A stretch of 64,000 nucleotides of DNA, from assembly GCF_000015565.1 (NCBI RefSeq), contig NC_008786.1:5444501-5508500 (forward strand), read 5' to 3'. Positions 34,013 to 41,520 of this stretch are shown here, in pieces. Under the pieces are notes generated by a model. It saw only the letters and a program-made list of their open reading frames with translations, made no database searches and was not told the origin of the DNA. A program made the position numbers and the translations under genes. This stretch comes from Verminephrobacter eiseniae EF01-2. GTDB lineage: Bacteria; Pseudomonadota; Gammaproteobacteria; Burkholderiales; Burkholderiaceae_C. Numbering within the stretch: the first letter of the stretch is position 1; every line of letters begins with the position of its first letter.

Positions 34013-34271
34013 TTCTGTGGATTGGTCTGTATTTGCATTTGTGACACCGTGCCACGCCATGCCGTCCGCGCATCGCCCGCACCACGACCGGCAGGCACCG
34101 CCACGTAGTAGCCAGCACATCGGTTGCAATGCTGCTGCCATTGGCATACTACAAACACTTATGGCTGTACCATATAACCTAGTCAATGGAAAATTATGCA
34201 GATATACTTTGGGTGACAGCGTGTGGCAAGCGGCTTATCATCATGAATTGTCCATACCACAAACACAAGAC
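34013..34271. other. AT-rich intergenic stretch before the hydrolase gene
   Basis: Base composition drops sharply (for example CATATAACCTAGTCAATGG near 34170). No coding pattern is convincing, although a frame is open into the hydrolase. It may hold the hydrolase promoter and could be imported DNA behind the IS630 remnant. A second AT-rich intergenic patch lies at 52670-53000. Confidence 0.45.
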
Positions 34272-35303
34272 ATGCAATTTCCCGCATCGCCCGCATCGCC
34301 CGCATCGCCCGCATCGCCCGCATCGCCCGCATCGCCCGCATCGCCCGCCGCGACCGTTTCGACCGTTGCGCCTCCCCCGGTTCATGCACCTGCGGACGCG
34401 CGCTTCTTCCACTACGCGGGCGCCCGCGCCCCCGAGCGCCAGCGCCGCATCGACGCCAACGGTGTGGGCTTGGCCGTCTACGAATGGGGCGCCGCCGACG
34501 CGCCGCCCGTGCTGCTGGTGCACGGAGCGCTCGACTTCGCGCGCACCTTCGACGTATTCGCGCCGCTGATTGCCGATGCCGGCTTTCGCGTCGTGTCCTA
34601 CGACCAGCGCGGCCATGGCGATTCGGCCCACGCCGCGCTGTACGGCTGGGTCGCCGACGAACGCGATCTACTGGCCGTGGCCGACGCCGTCACGCGCGCG
34701 CCCATCCCGGCCATCGGCCACAGCAAGGGCGGCTCGCTGCTGATCCATGCCATCGAGGCGCTGCCGCACCGCTTCACGCGTTTCGCCTGCATCGACGGCA
34801 TGCCGTTCCGCAGCCCGCACCCGGACACGGCCATGCACGAGAAGCGCTACATGTCGCCCGAGATCATCAGCAACTGGCTGAACCACCGGCACACGGCCGC
34901 GTCGGCCCAACGCAAGCCCTCGCCGCTGCAGGACATCGCGCGCCGCCGCGCCCGGTTGAACCCGCGGCTCAGCCACGACTGGCTGTGCTACCTGGTCACG
35001 CAGGGCGCGCAGCACGACGCCGACGGCTGGCGCTGGAAGCTGGACCCGGCCATCCGCCCCGGCGGCTTCGGCCCCATGCGCTCGCGCTGGATGACCGACC
35101 GCCTGCCCGGCTTCCCGGTGCCGCTGCTGGCACTGTTCAGCACCATCGCCGAGCCTATGGGTTGGGACTGCACTTACGAAGACCTCGTCCCGTACCTTCC
35201 CCCCTCTGCACGCGGCCTGGCCATGGCCGACACCGGCCACTTCATCCACATCGAGCGCCCGCGTGAAACCGCCGACCTCGTCATCGATTTCCTGCGCACA
35301 TGA
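34272..35303 (+). CDS. Alpha/beta-hydrolase with N-terminal SPA repeats
   Basis: A 343-residue alpha/beta-hydrolase. The oxyanion region is LLVHGALDFARTF, the base segment SYDQRGHGDSAH, and the nucleophile elbow IGHSKGGSLL with Ser. The late histidine lies in ADTGHFIHIERP. Just after the start, seven 9-bp repeats encode a Ser-Pro-Ala tract, which makes a flexible tail and could vary in length without a frameshift. Start 34272 is my choice; ATG 34161 is an in-frame alternative. Its stop overlaps the start of a second hydrolase-like gene (ATGA). Ester, thioester or lactone substrates are possible. Confidence 0.82.
   Translation: MQFPASPASPASPASPASPASPASPAATVSTVAPPPVHAPADARFFHYAGARAPERQRRIDANGVGLAVYEWGAADAPPVLLVHGALDFARTFDVFAPLIADAGFRVVSYDQRGHGDSAHAALYGWVADERDLLAVADAVTRAPIPAIGHSKGGSLLIHAIEALPHRFTRFACIDGMPFRSPHPDTAMHEKRYMSPEIISNWLNHRHTAASAQRKPSPLQDIARRRARLNPRLSHDWLCYLVTQGAQHDADGWRWKLDPAIRPGGFGPMRSRWMTDRLPGFPVPLLALFSTIAEPMGWDCTYEDLVPYLPPSARGLAMADTGHFIHIERPRETADLVIDFLRT
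34284..34346. repeat. Seven tandem 9-bp repeats in the hydrolase gene
   Basis: GCATCGCCC is repeated seven times without interruption, read in frame as a Pro-Ala-Ser tract. The unit is divisible by three, so slippage would change length but not frame. Confidence 0.93.
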
Positions 35304-35974
35304 CCGAATTCCTCCCCCACGGCCGCATCCGCCTGGCGCTGCACCGCCTGCAGCCCGCACGCGCGCCCGGCGCCCACCCTTTGCTGCTGCTGCACGCCCT
35401 GGGCGAGTCGCATGCCGCGCACCCTGCGTTCAGCTACGCCCAATGGCCCGGCGCCGTGCACGCGCTGGACTTCACGGGCCATGGCGACTCCACCATCCCG
35501 GCCGGCGGCGGCTACAGCTGCGAGGTGCTGATGGGCGACGTGGACATCGCGCTGGCCCACATCGGCCCGGCCACCGTCTGCGGCCGTGGCCTGGGCGCCT
35601 ACATCGCGCTGCTGATCGCCGGCGGCCGGCCCGACCGTGTGCTCGGCGCCATCCTGCTCGACGGCCCCGGCATGGCCGGCAGTTGCGCCGCGTCCACGCC
35701 CTACATCCCGCTGGTGGACACCACGCAGCCCGCGCCGCCCGACCCCTTCGCGATCGCCGAGTTGGCCACCGACGCGCGCCCGCCCGAATACGCGGCCCAC
35801 TTCGCGCGGCTGGCCTCGCAGCGCTCGCACCTGCCCCGGCCCATCACGGTCTGCACACGCGAGCAGCCGCCCTGGCTGCAGGCCGTCGTCGACGTGCTGG
35901 GCGGCGCACCGGTGGACCCCGCGAACGCCTGGCGCATGTACGCCAGCGCCCTGCCCCAGCCCGTCCCGGCGTAA
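35300..35974 (+). CDS. Alpha/beta-hydrolase-fold protein lacking the usual nucleophile
   Basis: A 224-residue protein with the hydrolase outline: LLLLHALGESHAAHPAF, ALDFTGHGDST, and an elbow reading VCGRGLGAYIAL. The position normally held by the Ser/Asp/Cys nucleophile is Gly (G-R-G-L-G), so classic catalysis seems lost. A final histidine region is not evident. It overlaps the upstream intact hydrolase by 4 bp. It may be a non-catalytic partner or a decaying paralogue; the open frame and normal codon use argue against simple junk. Confidence 0.7.
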   Translation: MTEFLPHGRIRLALHRLQPARAPGAHPLLLLHALGESHAAHPAFSYAQWPGAVHALDFTGHGDSTIPAGGGYSCEVLMGDVDIALAHIGPATVCGRGLGAYIALLIAGGRPDRVLGAILLDGPGMAGSCAASTPYIPLVDTTQPAPPDPFAIAELATDARPPEYAAHFARLASQRSHLPRPITVCTREQPPWLQAVVDVLGGAPVDPANAWRMYASALPQPVPA

Positions 35975-36025
35975 CCACGGCCTGCGGCCACCCCGCGCCG
36001 CAGGCGAAGCCGCCTGCACCGCGCA

Positions 36026-36365
36026 GGTGCTGCGCGACCTGCCGCGCAACTTCGCAGCCAACCTGGCGCACGGCATGTGGGGCATGACCGGGTTCCGGCC
36101 CATGAGCGCCGCCCGGCCGCCCGAAGGTGCTCATACCGCAGCCGAAGGCGAAGGTACTCCATCCTTCGCCGCCCGGCCGCCCGAAGGTGCTCATACCGCA
36201 GCCGAAGGCGAAGGTGCTCCATCCTTCGCCGCCCGGCCGTCCGAAGGCGCTCACACCGTAGCCGAAGGCGAAGGTACTCCAGTGAGCGTGCCGACCTTCG
36301 TGCCGGCCTGCATCTGCATGACCCTGTCCTCCATCCGGGGCGCCACGCTGATCGGGCACCGCATC
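36026..36365 (+). pseudogene. Decayed 5' fragment of an MFS transporter gene
   Basis: The stretch copies the start of the intact MFS gene at 53041: AQVLRDLPRNFAANLAHGMWGMTGFRPMS, then VPTFVPACICMTLSSIRGATLIGHR. Three 60-bp repeat units have been inserted at the TGAGC following MTGFRPM. About 57 bp present in the intact gene (YMLSGSKLAVGLALGAQFLG region) are missing. It ends in unrelated sequence near 36370, before a MITE copy. It shows that this region and the one at 53 kb are duplicated from each other, and it gives a filled versus empty insertion site. Confidence 0.85.
36108..36287. repeat. Three tandem 60-bp repeat units
   Basis: Units 36108-36167, 36168-36227 and 36228-36287 share GCCCGAAGGTGCTCATACCG-type sequence and encode [20 protein letters not shown] in one frame. 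The third unit differs at several bases and ends CCAGTGAGC, exactly as the related 54-bp unit at 47745-47798 does. They interrupt the MFS pseudogene and are flanked by TGAGC on both sides. Confidence 0.93.
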
Positions 36366-36432
36366 GGGGAGCCGCGTTTCGACCTGCGGCGTGTCTGGCG
36401 ACGACCCTGGCCGTTCGACAAGGCGCCACCCC

Positions 36433-36596
36433 TAATGTCGCGTCACCGATCATCTGTCGGTCCGCGCTGGCCATCGAAGCGCATCGCGGCGTTGCATCGC
36501 TTGCCAATACGGCTCGGTATGGGCAAGCGATGCACCTTGCGCTACGCTCCGATGGCTGCGCGCAGCCTACGACATCTGATCGGTGACGCGACACTA
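36433..36596. repeat. MITE-like element, copy C (164 bp)
   Basis: Full-length relative of copy A in the opposite orientation, with the left end TAATGTCGCGTCACCG and right end CGGTGACGCGACACTA. The central palindrome GCTTGCC/GGGCAAGC is kept. It lies 38 bp before the tandem TetR gene. Confidence 0.85.
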
Positions 36597-36634
36597 GAAT
36601 GCCGTCTCACCGTCCCATCTCCATACGTCCGACC

Positions 36635-37873
36635 ATGAATTTCCCATCAGCCGAAGCCGGCGATCGCATGACGGGTCGCTACAAGCAAAAGCGCGAAGCC
36701 ATCCTGAACGCGGCGGCCCGGCTGTTCGACGAGAACGGCATCAAGGGCACCATGCTGTCCGAGGTCGCGCAGCAGGTCGGGCTCAACACCAACAGCATCA
36801 CCTACTACTTCAAGAAGAAGGAAGACCTGGTGTTCGAGTGCCTGATGCACACCACGAACACGATTTCCGCGCTCGCGGCCGACAGCGACACCGCCGCCAC
36901 GCCAGAGGAGCGCGTGACGCGCTTCGTGACCGGCCGTTGGAAGAAACTGGCCGAGGCCGCCCAGGGCCAGTACCCGGCCACGATGTCGTTCCGCGACGTG
37001 GGCGAGCTCGACGCCTCCTATACCAAGATCATCTTCTCGGCCTATGGCGACATGTTCCGGCGCGTGCGCGGACTGCTGGCCACCGGCCCGGTCACGTCGG
37101 ACAACCGCATGTCGCTGACGATCCGCACGCATCTGCTGCTGACATCCACGCAATGGGCGCGCACCTGGCTGTCGAACTTCAGCGTGGCCGACTACGAGCG
37201 CCTGGCCGCGTACATGTGCGACGTGCTGATCAACGGCCTGGCCGCGCCCGGCAAGCCCTGGGGGCCGACAGCGCTGGACCGGAAGGTGGCCTCCATCAAA
37301 CTGCCCGAGCCCTCGAACCACGGCTTCCTGGCCGCTGCCATCAGCCTGCTGAACGAGGTGGGCTACAACGGCGCGTCCATCGACCGCATATCGGCGCGCC
37401 TGTCCGTGACCAAAGGCTCGTTCTACCACCACATCCCGAGCAAGGACGACCTGTTCGCCGAATGCGTGAGCCGCACGCTGGCCGTGGTCGAGGGCATGCA
37501 GGCCGCCGCCATCGCCGGCGAAGGCTCGGGCGGCGACAAACTGGCCGCGCTGGCGCGTTCGCTGGTGGGCTACCACTTCTCGCCACGCGGGCCGCTGCTG
37601 CGCATGACGGCCTGGACCGAGCTGTCCAACCTGGAACAGTTCTCCGGTCAGGTCCAGCCCATACGCCAGTTGACGCAGACCGTGGTCGACTTTCTGGCCA
37701 CCGGCATGATGGACGGCTCGGTGCGCCCCACGCACCAGGCGATCGCGGCCTGGATGGTCGTGGGCGCGATCAACGGCTCGACCACGCTGGACAAGTGGGT
37801 GCCCGGGTCCGAAAAGACCGACGCGGTTGCGCTGTACCTGAAGCCCTTCTTCCATGGGATCTGCTCCGACTGA
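36635..37873 (+). CDS. TetR-type regulator with two tandem TetR domains
   Basis: A 412-residue protein made of two complete TetR-like units. The first helix-turn-helix is at about residues 38-68 (GTMLSEVAQQVGLNTNSITYYF), followed by a ligand-type helical domain. The second is at about 245-275 (GASIDRISARLSVTKGSFYHH), with its own helical domain to the end. Single-chain double TetR proteins are uncommon and would bind DNA as a pseudo-dimer. It converges on the minus-strand porin/beta-oxidation operon and is its likely regulator (inference). The ATG at 36668 is an alternative start; MITE copy C lies in its promoter region. Confidence 0.85.
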   Translation: MNFPSAEAGDRMTGRYKQKREAILNAAARLFDENGIKGTMLSEVAQQVGLNTNSITYYFKKKEDLVFECLMHTTNTISALAADSDTAATPEERVTRFVTGRWKKLAEAAQGQYPATMSFRDVGELDASYTKIIFSAYGDMFRRVRGLLATGPVTSDNRMSLTIRTHLLLTSTQWARTWLSNFSVADYERLAAYMCDVLINGLAAPGKPWGPTALDRKVASIKLPEPSNHGFLAAAISLLNEVGYNGASIDRISARLSVTKGSFYHHIPSKDDLFAECVSRTLAVVEGMQAAAIAGEGSGGDKLAALARSLVGYHFSPRGPLLRMTAWTELSNLEQFSGQVQPIRQLTQTVVDFLATGMMDGSVRPTHQAIAAWMVVGAINGSTTLDKWVPGSEKTDAVALYLKPFFHGICSD

Positions 37874-37919
37874 GGGCGCCGCAAGCCGGCCCGGCCTGCC
37901 TGCGGTGGCGCCTGGCCGG

Positions 37920-38963
37920 TCAGAACCTGTACGTCACGCCCAGTTGCACGGCCGAGGTGCCACCGTTGGCCGCTGTCGTGCCCGTGTAGCCGTTGGCCAA
38001 CTTGTAGTGGTTGGCAGGGTTCTCGTTGTGGATCCTGGCGTAGCCGATCGTGAATTTCGTGCGCTTGGACAGCGGGTAGTCGTAGGCCGCACCGATCAGG
38101 TTCGCGTCGTTGTCGATGGCCCGCTTGTCGTGCTTGCGGACGTACAGCACCGTCACCAGACCCGCGCCGACCGGCACTGTCGCCCCGAGCAGGAGGTCGT
38201 TGCTGTCCTTGGTCTTTACGCCGGCGATCACGTTGCGCGCGTCGTTGTCCGAATACGCGATGTAGCCGGTGACCGGGCCGAAATCGTAGTTCGCCGCCAG
38301 CAGCGTGCTGCGCGCATCCACGTCCTGCCTCTCCGAGGTGTACCGGTTGGTGCGCTGGTGCGACAGTTCCAGCACCAGCGGCCCCTTGCCATAGCCCAGG
38401 TTCAGACCCGTCGCCGCGTTGCGTGACGCGCCGCCGGTCGACGATTCGCCGAAGTAATGCGCCAGCGCGCCATACACGCCGGTGCGCCGGTAGGTCCACG
38501 GGTCGAAGCCGGGCGAGTTGTAGATGATGCCGTTGTTCAGCCGCACGCCATGGCTTTCCATCAGGCCGGTGCTGGTCAGCACGGAAAAGGTGCCGCTCGG
38601 GTCGGCCACCAGCGCCAGCGTGGCAAAGGCCGGTGTGTAGACGCGCCCGGCGCGCAGCGTACCCCAATCGCCCTGCAGCCCGACGAAGGACTGTTTGTCG
38701 AAAAAGGTCGTCGCGCTGGCGTTCGTGCCGGTGCCGGCATTGAAGCCGTTCTCCAGCTTGAACAGCACGGCGTTGCCGCCACCCATATCTTCCTTGCCGC
38801 TGAACATGATGGATCCGGGGCCTGCCAAGTGCGTGCGCGACGGCCCGCCCCAGTTCAAGCCGACACCGCCGTAGACGGACCCCGAAATCCTCACCGAAGA
38901 CTGGGCATATGCGGGGCTGGCCGAAGCAGCCACCACGACCCAGGTCACTACCCATCTTTTCAT
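37920..38963 (-). CDS. Gram-negative general porin
   Basis: A 347-residue outer-membrane porin with a signal peptide (residues 1-20, ending ASPAYAQ), the first strand SSVRISGSVYGGVGLN, and alternating beta-strand pattern throughout. It ends in aromatic phenylalanine (LGVTYRF), the outer-membrane insertion signal. It matches the betaproteobacterial Porin_4 type. It is the last gene of a minus-strand series that encodes uptake and breakdown of an acyl compound, 154 bp after the acyl-CoA dehydrogenase, and would admit the substrate across the outer membrane. It may also have its own promoter. Confidence 0.9.
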   Translation of the reverse strand: MKRWVVTWVVVAASASPAYAQSSVRISGSVYGGVGLNWGGPSRTHLAGPGSIMFSGKEDMGGGNAVLFKLENGFNAGTGTNASATTFFDKQSFVGLQGDWGTLRAGRVYTPAFATLALVADPSGTFSVLTSTGLMESHGVRLNNGIIYNSPGFDPWTYRRTGVYGALAHYFGESSTGGASRNAATGLNLGYGKGPLVLELSHQRTNRYTSERQDVDARSTLLAANYDFGPVTGYIAYSDNDARNVIAGVKTKDSNDLLLGATVPVGAGLVTVLYVRKHDKRAIDNDANLIGAAYDYPLSKRTKFTIGYARIHNENPANHYKLANGYTGTTAANGGTSAVQLGVTYRF

Positions 38964-39117
38964 CACGAAACTCCTTTGCTCGTTGCTATCGACGCGAACC
39001 GACGGACACGAGCCTGCCCCGGATAGGCGCAGCCCCACATTCCCTGCAGAGGATCTATCCGGGCGCAAGCCCGGCCGGAGGACGAGGGCGTGTCAGAGTG
39101 ACAGGCCCGGTTGCCCA

Positions 39118-40254
39118 TCAGACAGCCGCGAAACCGGGCTGGCTGATGAATCGACTTCGGTGGAAGTCGGTGTTGCCCAGCGTCATCTCAATGGCGGTCA
39201 GCCGCTTGAAATAATGGGAGATGGACATTTCGTTGGTCATGCCCATGCCGCCGTGCATCTGGATGGCCTGTTGGCCGACGAATTGCAGCGCCTTGCCCAC
39301 GCGCACCTTGGCGGCCGAGACCAGTTTGCGGCGCTCATCCGGCGCGGCGGTCTGCACCTTGACCGCAGCCAGTACCGCGATCGACCTGGCCTGCTCCTGG
39401 TGGATGTACATGTCGGCCATGCGGTGCTGCAGCACCTGGAAGGTGCCGATCGGCACGCCGAACTGCTTGCGTGTCTTGAGGTAGTCCAGCGTCAGCGCAT
39501 TGGCCTGCTCGATGGCGCCGACCGCCTCCGCGCACAACAGCGCCACGCCGTAGTCGGTCACGGCCTCCAGGATGTCCCAGCCCTGCCCGGCCTGGCCGAC
39601 CACGGCGGACGCCGGCACGCGCACATCGGCGAACGCCAGGTCGGCGCCGCGTTGGCCGTCGAAGGTGCGGAAGTCCGTCACCGTGAGGCCCTGCGCAGCG
39701 CGCGGCACATGGACCAGCGTGATGCCATCGCGGTCACGCTGCCCGCCGCCGGTGCGCACCGAGACCACGAAGCCGTCGGCCTGGCCGCCGTGCACGACCG
39801 AGCACTTGGCGCCGTTCAGCACATAGCCCGCGCCGTCCTGGCGCGCCGCCAGGCCGATGTTGAACAGCTCGTGCCCGGCGCCCTTCTCGTTCAGCGCGCA
39901 GGCCAGCTTCATGTCGCCGGCGGCCACGCGTTCCAGGATGGGCTTGTGCGCGCCGGCCTGCTTGAAGAACTCGGCGGCCAGGATGGTCGCGAAATAAGGC
40001 TCCACGACCAGGCCGCGGCCGATCTCCTTCATGACGATCATGAGGTCTTCGGAGCTGCCGCCCATGCCGCCGGCCTCTTCGGGCACGGCCAGCGCCAGCG
40101 CGCCCAGTTCGGTCAGCGCGGCATAGGCGGGCTGCGACACGCCGGCGTCGGACCGGATGATCTTCAGCCGCGCCTCGAAGGTGTAGTCCTTTTCGATCCA
40201 GCGGCGCAGCGAGTCGGCGAACTGCTGCTGTTCTTCGGAAAGTCGCAAATCCAT
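39118..40254 (-). CDS. Acyl-CoA dehydrogenase (smaller of a pair)
   Basis: A 378-residue FAD-dependent acyl-CoA dehydrogenase. N-terminal helical domain (LSEEQQQFADSLRRWIEKDY), a mid beta-domain that is less conserved (CALNEKGAGHELFN near 135), and a C-terminal helical domain with LKTRKQFGVPIGTFQVLQHRMADMYI and QMHGGMGMTNE. Proteins of this kind commonly act as one half of heteromeric enzymes with an adjacent, longer partner; that partner ends 10 bp upstream. Such pairs occur in steroid and other bulky side-chain degradation. The substrate is unknown here. Confidence 0.9.
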   Translation of the reverse strand: MDLRLSEEQQQFADSLRRWIEKDYTFEARLKIIRSDAGVSQPAYAALTELGALALAVPEEAGGMGGSSEDLMIVMKEIGRGLVVEPYFATILAAEFFKQAGAHKPILERVAAGDMKLACALNEKGAGHELFNIGLAARQDGAGYVLNGAKCSVVHGGQADGFVVSVRTGGGQRDRDGITLVHVPRAAQGLTVTDFRTFDGQRGADLAFADVRVPASAVVGQAGQGWDILEAVTDYGVALLCAEAVGAIEQANALTLDYLKTRKQFGVPIGTFQVLQHRMADMYIHQEQARSIAVLAAVKVQTAAPDERRKLVSAAKVRVGKALQFVGQQAIQMHGGMGMTNEMSISHYFKRLTAIEMTLGNTDFHRSRFISQPGFAAV

Positions 40255-40264
40255 GCTTGTCCCC

Positions 40265-41458
40265 TTACAGACCCAGAATCATTTTGGAAATCACGTTGCG
40301 CTGGACCTCGTTGGAGCCACCGAAGATCGTGATCTTGCGCAGGTTGAAGTAGTGCGCGGCCAGCGGCGCCGCGTCGTCGTCGCCGTTCACGGCGTGCTCG
40401 GTCCGGCCATCCAGGTAGGCCGGATCGAAAGCCAGGCCCGTGGGGCCGGCGGATTCGAGCTGCAACTGGCTGATCTCCTGGGAGATCTGCGTGCCCTCGA
40501 TCTTCAGGAGCGAGGCCTCGGGGCCGATCTTGCTGCGGGCGCCATCGGCCACCAGGCCCAGCGCCGTCATCTCCAGCGCCATGAGTTCGATCTCGACATC
40601 GGCGACGCGCGCGGCGAACTGCGGCTCCTGCAGCAGCGGCTTGCCGTCGACCCGGGCCTTGGCCGCGCGGCGCTTGAGCACCTTCAGTTCACGCTTGGAA
40701 TTGCCGATCGCCGCGATGCCCGTGCGCTCGTGGCCCAGCAGGTATTTGGCGTAGGTCCAGCCCTTGTTCTCCTCGCCGATCAGGTTGGCCACCGGCACCT
40801 TCACGTTGTCGAAGAAAACCTCGTTGACCTCGTGCGCCTCGTCCAGCGTGATGATGGGCCGCACCGTGATGCCCGGCGTCTTCATGTCGATCAGCAGGAA
40901 CGAGATGCCCTGCTGCCTGGGGCCTTGCGCGCTCGTGCGCACCAGGCAGAAGATCATGTCGGCGTGCTGGCCCAGCGTGGTCCAGGTCTTCTGGCCGTCC
41001 ACGATGTAGTGGTCGCCCTGGCGCACGGCGCGCGTCTTGAGCGAGGCCAGGTCCGAGCCGGCGCCCGGCTCCGAATAGCCCTGGCACCACCAGTCCTCGG
41101 CGTCGTAGATGCGCGGCAGGTAGTGCTGCTTTTGCTCCTCGCTGGCAAAGCCGAGCAGCACCGGGGCCAGCAGGTTCAGGCCGAACGACAGCGTGGGCGG
41201 CGCATAGGCCAGCGCGTATTCCTCGGCCCAGATGTGGCGCTGCATGGCGCTCCAGCCCGTGCCGCCGTACTGCCGGGGCCAGCCCGGCGCGATCCAGCCC
41301 TTCTTGGCCAATATCTTGTGCCAGCGCACGGCGTCCTCACGCTTCAGGTGGCGGCGCGCGCGCACCTTGTCGCTGAGTTCCTTGGGCAGGTTCTCGCGAA
41401 AGAACGCCTGCACCTCTGCGCGGAAACGAAGGTCTTCCTCTTTGTACTCCAGGTCCAT
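40265..41458 (-). CDS. Acyl-CoA dehydrogenase (larger of a pair)
   Basis: A 397-residue acyl-CoA dehydrogenase with good motifs: WCQGYSEPGAGSDLASLKTRA (flavin/substrate segment near 125), TWTTLGQHADMIFCLVRT, and the C-terminal ITIFGGSNEVQRNVISKMIL. The start at 41458 has AAAGGAGCC before it. The open frame extends far upstream across the FadB-like gene in the same phase, but that is a shadow. Placed between the FadB-like gene and the smaller dehydrogenase, it would carry out the first oxidation of the CoA-activated substrate. Confidence 0.92.
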   Translation of the reverse strand: MDLEYKEEDLRFRAEVQAFFRENLPKELSDKVRARRHLKREDAVRWHKILAKKGWIAPGWPRQYGGTGWSAMQRHIWAEEYALAYAPPTLSFGLNLLAPVLLGFASEEQKQHYLPRIYDAEDWWCQGYSEPGAGSDLASLKTRAVRQGDHYIVDGQKTWTTLGQHADMIFCLVRTSAQGPRQQGISFLLIDMKTPGITVRPIITLDEAHEVNEVFFDNVKVPVANLIGEENKGWTYAKYLLGHERTGIAAIGNSKRELKVLKRRAAKARVDGKPLLQEPQFAARVADVEIELMALEMTALGLVADGARSKIGPEASLLKIEGTQISQEISQLQLESAGPTGLAFDPAYLDGRTEHAVNGDDDAAPLAAHYFNLRKITIFGGSNEVQRNVISKMILGL

Positions 41459-41520
41459 CGCGGCTCCTTTGGATGAAAAATGGGCGCAGCCTTGCCTGCG
41501 GCTGGCGTGCAGGCCAGCCG

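Noticed and set aside
34284..36287. Possible CRISPR array because of regular repeats
   Set aside because: The 9-bp and 60-bp repeats are directly adjacent without unique spacers and no cas gene is present.
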